In this document: positions 34,191 to 42,235 of the stretch, piece after piece
Layout: each line of letters starts with the position of its first letter
How positions within the stretch are numbered: the stretch's first letter is position 1
Origin: UBA12545 sp051024685
GTDB lineage: Bacteria > Bacillota > DSM-521 > Neomoorellales > Neomoorellaceae
Assembly (NCBI GenBank): GCA_051024685.1
Contig: JAZHPA010000001.1
Span: forward strand, 108,643-172,642
DNA length: 64,000 bases
Direction of reading: 5' to 3'
Program-made: the position numbers and the translations under genes
The notes under the pieces: generated by a model
Told to the model about the DNA's origin: nothing
Seen by the model: the letters and a program-made list of their open reading frames with translations, nothing else
The model's database searches: none

Positions 34191-35594
34191 CTAAAAATAA
34201 AGGTCCCGGTACCCTTGCTCCACCTTTTCTAGTTTTTCGGCCGTAGCCTGGCGCAGAGTTTCCTCCTCTATGTCCGCCAGACCGGCCTGGATTACCTTTT
34301 CGCCCCGTTCCCGGATATGAAGGGGGGCCTTTTCTACCAGGTACTCCTTAAAGCTCAGTAGGGCATTGGGCAGGCAGAAATCCTGTATGCGGCCCTGCCG
34401 GGCCAGTCCCGTAAAACGGGCACCCGTCCGGCCTGCCCGGTAACACGCAGTGCAGAAACTGGGCAGTCGCCCGCCTTCCAAGATGACCTGCAAAATGTCC
34501 TCCAAGGGTCGGTGGTCGTCTACCTCGAATTGAGCCGCCGGTTCCTCCGCCCGGGCATAACCCCCGGGGCTTACACAGGAGCCGGCCGACATCTGGGAAA
34601 CCCCTATATTGATCAGTTCATCCCGGAGTTCCGGCCGCTCCCGGGTGGAGAGCACTATTCCCACGTAGGGCAGGGCCAGGCGATAGATGGCCACCACTTT
34701 GCGAAAATCGACGTCGGTCAAGGGATAGGGGACCCCGGTCAGAGCTGCACCCAGGGCTGGCCGCAGCCGGGGTACGGAAAGGGTGTGGGGGCCAGCCCCG
34801 AATTCCCTCTCCAAGGCCGCGGCATGGCTCAGGGTGCCCAGGACTTCGAACCGGTAATCATAAAGCCCGAGCAGAGGGCCGATGCCCACATCACCGAAGC
34901 CTGCCTGCATGGCGCGGTGCATACACGTCAGGCGCCAGCCGTAATCTGCTTTGACACCACTTGGATGCATGGCTTTATAAGTGGGTGGGTGGTAGGTTTC
35001 CTGAAAACACTGGTATACGCCTGCCCCTGCTTCTTTTAGCCGCCGGAAATTGGCTACCGTCTGGGGAGCCACGTTAATATGGACTATTCTCAAGGGCGAA
35101 TAGCGGTAAACCGCCTTAATGGCCTCCACTAGGTAATCTACATCCGTCCCCTCCCGGCCCTCACCGGATACCAGGAGTACGCGCTTAAAACCTTTCTCGG
35201 CCAGAGCCTTCGCTTCACGGCCTATTTCCTCCGGGGTCAAGGCCTTGCGTTTAAGCTGACGATTATCCCGGCGAAAGCCGCAGTAAAGGCAATTATTGCT
35301 GCACCGGTTGCTGATGTATAGTGGTGCAAATAAAACAATACGGCGCCCGTATACTTTTTCCTTGACTTCCCCCGCCGCAGCATAGACCATAGCTAAGAGG
35401 TGTTCATCTTTTAAATTGAGCAAGGATGCTGCCTCCTCCAGGGTTAATCCCCGGAGGCTCCTGGCTTTGCGCAAGATATCCTCGAGGGCCGTCGGCGAAG
35501 GCGGCGGGCACTCCACCAACTGCTCTATGTCGTGGGGATTTACAATAGAGGTGAGTTCCCAGTTCGACTCTTGCTTTATGGCAGCCAAGTTCAT
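34191..35594 (-). CDS. hydG: [FeFe]-hydrogenase maturase HydG (radical SAM tyrosine lyase)
   Basis: HydG cleaves tyrosine to p-cresol and dehydroglycine, turning the latter into the CO and CN- ligands of the H-cluster. The 467 residues match HydG. The radical SAM motif is CSNNCLYCGF (Cys 98, 102, 105). The C-terminal auxiliary-cluster motif C-x2-C-x22-C is intact (FCTACYRAGRTGARF, then QDFCLPNA), the mark separating HydG from ThiH. Yet it sits 7 bp after thiG in a TPP-riboswitch thiazole operon, the place of thiH. Dehydroglycine is also the glycine imine used by ThiG, so a dual role is plausible but inferred. No hydE, hydF or hydrogenase gene is in the window. Confidence 0.9.
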   Translation of the reverse strand: MNLAAIKQESNWELTSIVNPHDIEQLVECPPPSPTALEDILRKARSLRGLTLEEAASLLNLKDEHLLAMVYAAAGEVKEKVYGRRIVLFAPLYISNRCSNNCLYCGFRRDNRQLKRKALTPEEIGREAKALAEKGFKRVLLVSGEGREGTDVDYLVEAIKAVYRYSPLRIVHINVAPQTVANFRRLKEAGAGVYQCFQETYHPPTYKAMHPSGVKADYGWRLTCMHRAMQAGFGDVGIGPLLGLYDYRFEVLGTLSHAAALEREFGAGPHTLSVPRLRPALGAALTGVPYPLTDVDFRKVVAIYRLALPYVGIVLSTRERPELRDELINIGVSQMSAGSCVSPGGYARAEEPAAQFEVDDHRPLEDILQVILEGGRLPSFCTACYRAGRTGARFTGLARQGRIQDFCLPNALLSFKEYLVEKAPLHIRERGEKVIQAGLADIEEETLRQATAEKLEKVEQGYRDLYF

Positions 35595-35601
35595 CTCCCC
35601 T

Positions 35602-36384
35602 TCACGCCTTAGGCCGGCCTATCATACCTTCGGTGGGGCTGCTGGGGCTGGCATAAGTCTTCTTGGGTATGCGGCCTGCTAGGAATCCCTTGCGGCCTGC
35701 CTCCACCGCCAGCTTCATGGCCTCAGCCATGAGTACCGGGTCTTTGGCCTGGGCAATGGCCGTATTGATGAGGCAGGCATCGGCGCCGATTTCCATGGCC
35801 AGCGCTGCGTCAGACGGCGCGCCGATCCCGGCGTCCACTATTACGGGTACGCTGACCCGGTCGATGATGAGTTTGATATGCTCAAAGTTGGGCAGCCCCT
35901 GGCCGGAACCTATGGGCGAACCGAGGGGCATAACCGTAGCAGCCCCGACTTCCACCAGGCGCCGCGCCACCACCGGGTCCTGGGTGGTGTAGGGCAGAAC
36001 AATAAATCCTTCCTGCACCAGGATACGGGTAGCTTCAATGGTGGCTACAGGGTCGGGAAGAAGGGTTTCTTCATCCCCTATAACTTCCAGCTTGATCATA
36101 TCCGAAAGACCGGCTTCCCGCGCCAGCCTGGCCAGGCGCACCGCTTCGTCCACGGTATAGGCGCCGGCGGTATTCGGGAGCAGGGTGATCTTCTTTAAGT
36201 CCAGATAATCCAAAATGGAAGGCTCTTTGCTGCCCAGGTTGAGGCGCCTGACTGCTACGGTAACAATTTCCGCTCCCGAGGCCTCTATGGCTTTTTGCAT
36301 GACTTCCATACTGGAATACTTACCGGTACCCACCATTAGCCGGGAATTGAACTCCCTACCGGCAATGACTAATTTATCGGCCAT
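35602..36384 (-). CDS. thiG: thiazole synthase
   Basis: ThiG condenses 1-deoxy-D-xylulose 5-phosphate, dehydroglycine and ThiS-thiocarboxylate into the thiazole phosphate. The roughly 260-residue TIM barrel has FNSRLMVGTGKYSS, ASGAEIVTVAVRRLN, the Schiff-base Lys region LLPNTAGA, and phosphate-binding VIVDAGIGAPSDAALAMEIG. It ends with the family tail YASPSSPTEGMIGRPKA. The ATG at 36384, 8 nt after GGGGG, is chosen over a longer frame starting at 36438. It lies between thiS and hydG. Confidence 0.97.
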   Translation of the reverse strand: MADKLVIAGREFNSRLMVGTGKYSSMEVMQKAIEASGAEIVTVAVRRLNLGSKEPSILDYLDLKKITLLPNTAGAYTVDEAVRLARLAREAGLSDMIKLEVIGDEETLLPDPVATIEATRILVQEGFIVLPYTTQDPVVARRLVEVGAATVMPLGSPIGSGQGLPNFEHIKLIIDRVSVPVIVDAGIGAPSDAALAMEIGADACLINTAIAQAKDPVLMAEAMKLAVEAGRKGFLAGRIPKKTYASPSSPTEGMIGRPKA

Positions 36385-36446
36385 CTGTTCTACCCCCTGA
36401 AAGTTATTGAGCTCCTCCCTCCAGGCTACTAGGTGCAAGGAACATA

Positions 36447-36647
36447 TTAACCTCCTCCCACAAAACGAACGATCTCAATCTCATCTCCTTCCTGCAACAC
36501 CACCTTTTCATACTCCTGCCTGGGTACGATGGCCCGGTTGCGCTCCAGGGCCATATAGCGGTCATCGATACCCAGTTGCCGGAGCAGCCCGGCCACGGTC
36601 GTGCCCGGATGAATCTCCCTTTTCTCACCATTCACCATAATCTGCAT
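36447..36647 (-). CDS. thiS: sulfur carrier protein ThiS
   Basis: A 66-residue beta-grasp carrier whose C-terminal Gly-Gly is thiocarboxylated to donate sulfur for the thiazole ring. It starts MQIMVNGEKREIHPGTTVAG and ends EIVRFVGGG, with one Gly beyond the usual pair. The ATG at 36647 is preferred to an upstream GTG at 36659 that lacks a spaced ribosome site. No thiF is nearby, so the adenylating enzyme must be encoded elsewhere. Confidence 0.93.
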   Translation of the reverse strand: MQIMVNGEKREIHPGTTVAGLLRQLGIDDRYMALERNRAIVPRQEYEKVVLQEGDEIEIVRFVGGG

Positions 36648-36727
36648 TTTCCTCTGCACCTTCCTTCCCTACCCGCCAAACCCTCCCAGACGTCAGGCCA
36701 CCAACCTCCGGGAACCATGCCCCTCCC

Positions 36728-37330
36728 TTATCCCCGATCTAAGGCCCGGCGGAACTCCTTCACCACAGCCGGAGGGTCAGATGCGGCCATCACAGCGGAC
36801 ATGACGGCCACTCCCCTGGCGCCCGCCGCCAGGCAGGCCTCAACCCTCTCAACGGTAACCCCGCCCAAAGCCAAAACTGGTATACCAACCTGATCTGCAA
36901 CTTCCTTCAGAGCATCTAACCCCCGGGGCGGCAAACCCTTCTTGGAATCGGTGGCAAAGACATGGCCGAAGAGGAGGTAGTCGGCACCGGCCCTGGTAGC
37001 CGTCAAAGCTTCTACCAGGTTGTGTACAGATACCCCGATCATGGCACCGCGGCCCAAAAGCCTCCTGGCCGCTTCCACAGGAAGGGAGCGCTGCCCCAAA
37101 TGTACGCCGTCCAGCCCGGCCGCCACGGCTATGTCCACCCGGTCGTTGATTAAAAGTTTGGTGTTCGCCGGCAATGCCTTTCTCAGCTTGCAGGCCAGCC
37201 GGTAGAGCTCGCTTCCGGGCAGGTTCTTTTCCCGTAATTGGAAAAAGTCTACTCCTTCCAGTGTAGCCGCCATAACCTCCAGGGGATATCGGGTAAGCTG
37301 TTGGTTGCTTATCACATATAGCCAGGCCAC
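36728..37330 (-). CDS. tenI: thiazole tautomerase TenI (ThiE-like fold)
   Basis: A 200-residue TIM-barrel protein of the ThiE superfamily. Its diagnostic segments, IGVSVHNLVEALTATRAGAD followed by YLLFGHVFATDSKKGL, match TenI, including the GHVF histidine used by B. subtilis TenI to aromatise the ThiG product to the carboxy-thiazole tautomer. True ThiE proteins lack this His-containing segment. Phosphate-binding LALGGVTVERVEACLAAGAR is present. It is the first gene behind the TPP riboswitch. Automatic annotation may call it thiE, and residual thiamine phosphate synthase activity cannot be excluded. Confidence 0.75.
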   Translation of the reverse strand: MAWLYVISNQQLTRYPLEVMAATLEGVDFFQLREKNLPGSELYRLACKLRKALPANTKLLINDRVDIAVAAGLDGVHLGQRSLPVEAARRLLGRGAMIGVSVHNLVEALTATRAGADYLLFGHVFATDSKKGLPPRGLDALKEVADQVGIPVLALGGVTVERVEACLAAGARGVAVMSAVMAASDPPAVVKEFRRALDRG

Positions 37331-37450
37331 CCGTCACCACCCCCCTCCGGCCCGAGTCCCTTCTCTTACGAGGGCCTTAGTCACTTTCCCGCGGCCAGCC
37401 ATGCCAGGGACAGTACAAAGGCTAGTTTCCCTGCAGCCCAGCATGAAGAT

Positions 37451-37486
37451 AAAAAGGGTGCACCTCCGCAAGGAAAGTACACCCCG
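37451..37486 (-). terminator. expression-platform terminator of the TPP riboswitch
   Basis: On the minus strand GGGTGTAC and GTGCACCC form an 8-bp stem (one G-U pair) followed by TTTTTATC. It lies about 15 nt downstream of the aptamer, the usual place for TPP-dependent premature termination. Confidence 0.75.
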
Positions 37487-37499
37487 AAATCACTGGCTT

Positions 37500-37590
37500 T
37501 CTTTTCCCTCCGCAGGCATTATCCTGAACAGGTTCAGCGGGTCAGGTGCTCACTAGCCCTTTCTCAGCCCCTAACAGGAGCTCCCCGTTG
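37500..37590 (-). ncRNA. TPP riboswitch aptamer (THI box)
   Basis: On the minus strand the conserved elements appear in order: ACGGGGAGCTCC, GGGGCTGAGA, GACCCGCTGAACCTGTTC and AGGATAATGCCTGCGGAGGG. Together these are the full THI-box consensus. It precedes tenI-thiS-thiG-hydG, so binding of thiamine pyrophosphate should reduce their expression through the downstream terminator. Notably, this places hydG under thiamine control. Confidence 0.96.
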
Positions 37591-37612
37591 TCAATTACAC
37601 TTTATTATTTTT

Positions 37613-37641
37613 ATTTTATAGCCTTTAACCTGTGCCTACAA
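37613..37641 (-). promoter_or_regulatory. probable promoter of the thiazole operon
   Basis: TTGTAG (complement of 37636-37641), a 17-bp spacer and TAAAAT (complement of 37613-37618) lie 23 bp before the start of the riboswitch aptamer. Confidence 0.5.
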
Positions 37642-37772
37642 ATACCATCCCTGGCGTCATCGGCCGTTCTAACACCCTCGAGGCCATTTTTTCGGCGCCT
37701 ATCTTCTTTTTCCTCGTTTTTAAGGCCGAATACTCCTTCTCTTCCCGGTGGCCACCGCCCATGCCGGGCGCA

Positions 37773-37812
37773 GAAAAAAAGGATACCCTCCCCGCGAGGG
37801 TATCCTTTTAGT
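37773..37812 (-). terminator. Rho-independent terminator of groESL
   Basis: On the minus strand AAAGGATACCCTC, a GCGG loop and the complementary GGGTATCCTTT arm give a long near-perfect stem followed by a TTTTTT run. It lies 13 bp after the groEL stop. Confidence 0.92.
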
Positions 37813-37824
37813 GACCGGGTCTTT

Positions 37825-39438
37825 TTAGTAATCCATGTTAGGCGGCATGGGAGGGTTCTTCTCTTCCTTGGGAATTTCGGCCACCAGAGCTTCCGTGGTC
37901 AGCAGCATAGAAGCGATGCTGGCTGCATTTTGCAGGGCACTCCGGGTTACTTTAGCGGGATCCACGATACCGGCCTTAATCATGTCCACATACTGCTCGG
38001 TGACCACGTCGAAGCCGATGGGTGGCTTCTCGCTTTTCACCCGCTCCACAATTACCGAACCTTCCAGGCCGGCATTGGCACAGATCTGCCGCAGCGGTTC
38101 CTCCAGGGCCCTCTTGACAATCCTTACACCCACTTCCTCGTCGCCTGCGGCCTCGATCTTATCGAGGACATGGATGCAGTGTATCAACGTTGCACCGCCG
38201 CCCGGTACAATACCTTCTTCCACCGCTGCCCGGGTAGCAGCCAGGGCGTCTTCCACGCGGTGTTTCTTCTCCTTGAGTTCGGTTTCCGTGGCCGCCCCGA
38301 CTTTGATTACCGCTACGCCGCCGGCCAATTTGGCCAACCGCTCCTGCAGCTTTTCACGGTCATAGTCAGAATCGGTTTCTTCGATCTGTTTCTTAATCTG
38401 GGTCACCCGGCCGGCCACAGCTTCCTTGCTGCCGTAGCCTTCCACAATGGTGGTCTTCTCTTTGGCAATCTTGACCTTCTTGGCCCGCCCCAGCATATGA
38501 AGTTCCACATTCTCCAGCTTAACGCCCAGGTCCTCAGAAATAAAGGTACCGCCGGTGAGAATAGCAATGTCCTCCAGCATAGCCTTGCGGCGGTCACCGA
38601 AGCCCGGGGCTTTCACCGCAGCGCAAGCCAGGGTCCCGCGCAGCTTATTGACCACCAGGGTGGCCAGGGCCTCACCCTCCACATCTTCGGCAATGATGAG
38701 CAGGGGTTTGCCCGTCCGCACAACCTTCTCCAGCAGGGGTAGCAGGTCATTGATGGCCGAAATCTTCTTTTCGTGGATAAGTATATAAGGATCTTCCAGC
38801 TCCACTTCCATGGCCTCGGCATTGGTAACAAAGTAGGGGGAGATGTAACCGCGGTCGAATTCCATACCTTCGACGACTTCTACCGTGGTGGTAGTACCCT
38901 TGGACTCTTCGACGGTAATCACACCGTCTTTGCCCACTTTCTCCATAGCCTCGGCAATAAGCTCACCAATACTCGTGTCATTGGCGGCAATGGAAGCTAC
39001 GTGGGCAATGCTTTCCCTCGATTCTACCGAGATGCTCATCTTCTTAATTTCTTCCACTACGGCGTCCACGGCCCGGTCGATGCCCCTCTTAATGAAGATG
39101 GGATTGGCCCCGGCAGTGACGTTCTTAAGGCCTTCCAACATAATGGACTGGGCCAGGACCGTCGCCGTCGTGGTGCCGTCGCCTGCTACATCGTTGGTCT
39201 TCGAAGCTACTTCCCGGCAGAGCTGGGCGCCCATGTTCTCCATGGGGTCTTTCAATTCGATTTCTTTGGCCACCGTTACGCCGTCTTTAGTTATTACCGG
39301 CGAACCGAATTTGCGTTCCAGGACAACGTTACGGCCCTTAGGACCTAACGTAACCTTGACTGCCTGGGCAACAGTATTGACACCCCGTTCCAGGGATCGC
39401 CGCGCTTCCACGTCAAAGGCTAATTGTTTAGCGGCCAT
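37825..39438 (-). CDS. groEL: 60-kDa chaperonin GroEL
   Basis: The ATP-dependent folding chamber working with GroES. The 537-residue protein has KVTLGPKGRNVVLERKFGSP, the ATP-binding loop DVAGDGTTTATVLAQSI and GGVAVIKVGAATETELKEKK, all in their usual places. The C-terminus ends PPMPPNMDY rather than the common GGM-repeat tail. It follows groES by 43 bp under the CIRCE promoter. The antisense frame 37546-38742 is a shadow. Confidence 0.98.
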   Translation of the reverse strand: MAAKQLAFDVEARRSLERGVNTVAQAVKVTLGPKGRNVVLERKFGSPVITKDGVTVAKEIELKDPMENMGAQLCREVASKTNDVAGDGTTTATVLAQSIMLEGLKNVTAGANPIFIKRGIDRAVDAVVEEIKKMSISVESRESIAHVASIAANDTSIGELIAEAMEKVGKDGVITVEESKGTTTTVEVVEGMEFDRGYISPYFVTNAEAMEVELEDPYILIHEKKISAINDLLPLLEKVVRTGKPLLIIAEDVEGEALATLVVNKLRGTLACAAVKAPGFGDRRKAMLEDIAILTGGTFISEDLGVKLENVELHMLGRAKKVKIAKEKTTIVEGYGSKEAVAGRVTQIKKQIEETDSDYDREKLQERLAKLAGGVAVIKVGAATETELKEKKHRVEDALAATRAAVEEGIVPGGGATLIHCIHVLDKIEAAGDEEVGVRIVKRALEEPLRQICANAGLEGSVIVERVKSEKPPIGFDVVTEQYVDMIKAGIVDPAKVTRSALQNAASIASMLLTTEALVAEIPKEEKNPPMPPNMDY

Positions 39439-39481
39439 TAGTATTCAACCTCCTTTTAAGGTGTTATTTTCCCCGGTGGAT

Positions 39482-39766
39482 TTATTCTTTCACTGCCAGA
39501 ATATCGCTATCGCGGATGATTAAGTATTCCTCTCCGTCTACTTTGACCTCGGTCCCGCTGTACTTGGCAAAGACCACCCGGTCGCCCACCTTGACTTCCG
39601 GTGCCACCCGCGTACCGTTGTCTAAGATCCGGCCCGGACCTACTGCCACCACTTCCCCTTCCTGGGGCTTTTCTTTAGCGGTGTCCGGCAGGACAATTCC
39701 TCCTTGCGTCTTTTCCTCGGTCGAAACTACCTTGATTACCACGCGATCGCCAAGAGGCCGGAGCAT
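39482..39766 (-). CDS. groES: 10-kDa co-chaperonin GroES
   Basis: The heptameric lid of the GroEL chamber. The 94-residue product has MLRPLGDRVVIKVVSTEEKT, the mobile loop GGIVLPDTAKEKPQEG and GDRVVFAKYSGTEVKVDGEE. It is the first gene of the operon, 34 bp from the CIRCE operator. Confidence 0.98.
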   Translation of the reverse strand: MLRPLGDRVVIKVVSTEEKTQGGIVLPDTAKEKPQEGEVVAVGPGRILDNGTRVAPEVKVGDRVVFAKYSGTEVKVDGEEYLIIRDSDILAVKE

Positions 39767-39799
39767 AGAATTTATCCTCCCTTCAGCGTATAAATTTTG

Positions 39800-39826
39800 T
39801 TAGCACTCACCTCAGGTAAGTGCTAA
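39800..39826. promoter_or_regulatory. CIRCE operator for HrcA
   Basis: TTAGCACTC, a 9-bp spacer and AAGTGCTAA differ at one position from the consensus arm GAGTGCTAA. It lies directly upstream of groES and downstream, on the minus strand, of its promoter, as expected for HrcA heat-shock repression. hrcA itself is not in the window. Confidence 0.95.
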
Positions 39827-39836
39827 CAGCCAAATA

Positions 39837-39868
39837 TTATATTAATACACCGGTTTTCTGCTTGTCAA
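39837..39868 (-). promoter_or_regulatory. groESL promoter
   Basis: A perfect -35 TTGACA (complement of 39863-39868) is followed after 15-21 bp by an AT-rich -10 region TATTAATATAAT, within which the exact hexamer is ambiguous. The CIRCE element follows. Confidence 0.7.
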
Positions 39869-39880
39869 TAGGGTGGAGCT

Positions 39881-41017
39881 CTAAAAGAGGATTTTTTGCC
39901 TCCGCAGATTCACGTTAATTACTATACCCAAAGCCAGCAAGTTGGTCAGCATGGAACTGCCGCCGTAGCTGAAAAGAGGAAGAGGGATGCCGGTCACAGG
40001 CATAATACCTATAGTCATGCCTACGTTAACCAGCAGGTGGAAAGTAAACATGGAACAAACCCCGCTAACCAAGAGGGCGCCAAAAAAATCCTTGGCCTGG
40101 CTGGCAATGCGGATCATCCGGTAGAGAAGGAGGAAATACAGGCCCAGCACACCCACAGTACGAAAAAAGCCCAGCTCTTCTCCTACCACCGAAAAAATAA
40201 AGTCGGTGTGGTGCTCCGGGAGGAAATTAAGCTGCACTTGGGAACCCTGGTATAACCCTTTACCCCAGAGGCCCCCGGAGCCGATGGCTACCTGCGACTG
40301 GATAACATGGTAACCAGCTCCGCGTCCTCCTTCTCCGTCGTTATAGGGATCTAGCATGACCACCAACCTCTTGAGCTGGTACTCCTCCAGGGGCAGGGGC
40401 AAGCCCCAGTTGAAGTGAGCATAAAGGGCCAAGCCGGTAGCCAGAATGCCTCCACCCACCAAAGCCAAGAAAAGGCGAGAATTCACCCCGCCTACGTATA
40501 GCATGCCACACAGGATGGCCAGAAATACCAAAGCAGTTCCCAGGTCAGGCTGTTTTAGTACCAGGAGCATGGGCCCTGCCACGTGCAGGAAGGGGATGAC
40601 CAACTCCCTTAAACGGTTTAACTTGCCCTGGCGGCCGTCTAGCAAAGTGGCCAGGGTGATAATAACGATCAGCTTACTAAACTCCGAAGGTTGGAACTGG
40701 AAAAATCCTGTATCAATCCAGCGCTGGGCCCCTTTGGCCTCACTGCCTATAACGAGAACCGAAGCCAGCAACAGCAGGTTGAAGAAGTATAACGGCAGCT
40801 GATAACGCTTAAGCTGCTGGTAATCTATGGTCAAAACCACCAGCATCCCCACTAGCCCCAGAGCAATCATCACCATCTGTTTCTTGACGTAATAGTCGGG
40901 CCGGGAAGTGATGCTGGCGGCCGCGCTATCCAGGACCAGGAGGCTAATACCTAAAATGGCCAGCATAGTAAAGACTAAAACATAATCTAAATTGCGCCAT
41001 AGTTTACGATTAAGCAT
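39881..41017 (-). CDS. rodA: rod-shape peptidoglycan glycosyltransferase RodA (SEDS family)
   Basis: A polytopic SEDS polymerase that works with PBP2 in cell elongation. The 378-residue protein starts MLNRKLWRNLDYVLVFTM and has about ten membrane segments. Signatures are RWIDTGFFQFQPSEFSKLIV, LKQPDLGTALVFLAILCGML, LPEHHTDFIFSVVGEELGFF and IPLPLFSYGGSSMLTNLLAL. The ATG at 41017 is chosen because the longer frame to 41209 crosses the minE terminator. It is separated from PBP2 and mreBCD by the min genes and is the last cell-shape gene of the block. Confidence 0.94.
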   Translation of the reverse strand: MLNRKLWRNLDYVLVFTMLAILGISLLVLDSAAASITSRPDYYVKKQMVMIALGLVGMLVVLTIDYQQLKRYQLPLYFFNLLLLASVLVIGSEAKGAQRWIDTGFFQFQPSEFSKLIVIITLATLLDGRQGKLNRLRELVIPFLHVAGPMLLVLKQPDLGTALVFLAILCGMLYVGGVNSRLFLALVGGGILATGLALYAHFNWGLPLPLEEYQLKRLVVMLDPYNDGEGGRGAGYHVIQSQVAIGSGGLWGKGLYQGSQVQLNFLPEHHTDFIFSVVGEELGFFRTVGVLGLYFLLLYRMIRIASQAKDFFGALLVSGVCSMFTFHLLVNVGMTIGIMPVTGIPLPLFSYGGSSMLTNLLALGIVINVNLRRQKILF

Positions 41018-41048
41018 GTTCTTTCGCCACCTTATCCCTCTAATTATA

Positions 41049-41084
41049 CAAAAAAGCAAGCCCCGCCGGTAGCTTTGCGGGGCC
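41049..41084 (-). terminator. Rho-independent terminator after minE
   Basis: On the minus strand GCCCCGC and GCGGGGC flank a 10-nt loop, followed by TTGCTTTTTTG. It lies about 45 bp after the minE stop and about 30 bp before rodA, so rodA may need its own promoter or readthrough. Confidence 0.8.
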
Positions 41085-41129
41085 TGGATTTCCTCTATTA
41101 TTGAAGGTCCTCGGTTATACCCCAACGGG

Positions 41130-41426
41130 CTAGTATGTAACGCTGTGTTCGCTGCTGGTTTTAAAGGTCCGTTTGATGCGCAGGATAGGGATGTTGGCCA
41201 CCAGGGCAACCGTATCGTTTTCCCGGCTTAAACTCACTTCCAGCCCGGCGGCGTCAATCTCCAGGTATTCGGAAATAACTTTAATTAAATCTTCCTTCAA
41301 GGCTTCCAGCAGGTGAGGTGATACCCCTACCCGGTCGTGGACAAGCACCAAGCGCAACCGCTCTTTGGCCACTTTTTTGCTGGAGCTTGTCTCGCGTCCG
41401 AAAAAACGTAACAGGAAATCTAGCAC
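41130..41426 (-). CDS. minE: cell division topological specificity factor MinE
   Basis: MinE stimulates MinD ATPase and drives pole-to-pole oscillation of MinCD. The 98-residue protein has an N-terminal amphipathic segment MLDFLLRFFGRE and the MinD-contact region VAKERLRLVLVHDRVGVSPH. The C-terminal topological-specificity domain includes ISEYLEIDAAGLEVSLSRE. Possession of MinE rather than DivIVA-only positioning is common in Clostridia. The GTG start follows AAGGGGGG. It is 14 bp downstream of minD. Confidence 0.94.
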   Translation of the reverse strand: MLDFLLRFFGRETSSSKKVAKERLRLVLVHDRVGVSPHLLEALKEDLIKVISEYLEIDAAGLEVSLSRENDTVALVANIPILRIKRTFKTSSEHSVTY

Positions 41427-41440
41427 AGGTGGTCCCCCCT

Positions 41441-42235
41441 TTAACCTAGGCCAAAGAGCTTCCTTAACTTGGCCACGATACCTTCGTTGCCTTCTAGATT
41501 CAGCAGGGGCACTTCCTCCCCCAGGAGACGGCGGGATATGTTGTAGTAGGCCTGTCCTGCTCGCGAGCGCTTATCCAAAATAGCCGGCTCCCCTTTGTTA
41601 GTGGAGACCACGATCATCTCGTCCTCCGGCACCACTCCCAGGAGGTCAATAGCCAGTATCTCCAGCATATCATCGATATCCATCATGTCTCCACGGCGAA
41701 CCATGTCCGGCCGGACGCGGTTGATTATGAGGCGCGGCGCTTCCATTTCTGCCGCTTCCAAAAGGCCGATGATACGGTCGGCATCGCGAACTGCTGCCAC
41801 TTCCGGCGTAGTCACGACTACGGCCTTTTCGGCACCGGCAATGGCATTCTTGAAGCCCATTTCAATGCCGGCCGGGCAGTCGATCAATACGAAATCAAAA
41901 TCTTCTTTTAGCTGATCACACAGGTCCATCATCTGGTGTCGGGTAATGGCCGTCTTGTCCCGGGTTTGGTTGGCCGGCAAAAGATAAAGACTCTCCAGCC
42001 TTTTATCCTTGATCAATGCCTGTTTCAGGCGGCACCTTCCTTCCACCACGTCCACCAGATCATACACTATACGGTTCTCCAGTCCCAGTACTACGTCCAG
42101 ATTCCGTAGCCCTATGTCCGTATCCACCATGACCACCCTTTTGCCGAGAAGGGCCAGACCGGTGCCCAGATTAGCCGTAGTAGTTGTCTTCCCCACGCCG
42201 CCCTTGCCCGAGGTAATGACTATAACCTCACCCAT
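41441..42235 (-). CDS. minD: septum site-determining ATPase MinD
   Basis: A membrane-associated ParA-type ATPase recruiting MinC to the poles. The 264-residue protein has the deviant Walker A TSGKGGVGKTTTTANLG, DTDIGLRNLDVVLGLENR and DCPAGIEMGFKNAI. Its C-terminal amphipathic membrane-targeting helix is GIVAKLRKLFGLG. Its start overlaps the minC end by 8 bp. Confidence 0.97.
   Translation of the reverse strand: MGEVIVITSGKGGVGKTTTTANLGTGLALLGKRVVMVDTDIGLRNLDVVLGLENRIVYDLVDVVEGRCRLKQALIKDKRLESLYLLPANQTRDKTAITRHQMMDLCDQLKEDFDFVLIDCPAGIEMGFKNAIAGAEKAVVVTTPEVAAVRDADRIIGLLEAAEMEAPRLIINRVRPDMVRRGDMMDIDDMLEILAIDLLGVVPEDEMIVVSTNKGEPAILDKRSRAGQAYYNISRRLLGEEVPLLNLEGNEGIVAKLRKLFGLG

Noticed and set aside
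34191..35594. Annotation as ThiH
   Set aside because: Operon position suggests it, but the intact C-x2-C-x22-C auxiliary-cluster motif and the overall length fit HydG.
37546..38742. 398-codon plus-strand open frame opposite groEL
   Set aside because: It lies antisense to an unmistakable groEL, has no family resemblance, and starts inside the TPP riboswitch. It is a shadow of GC-rich codon use.
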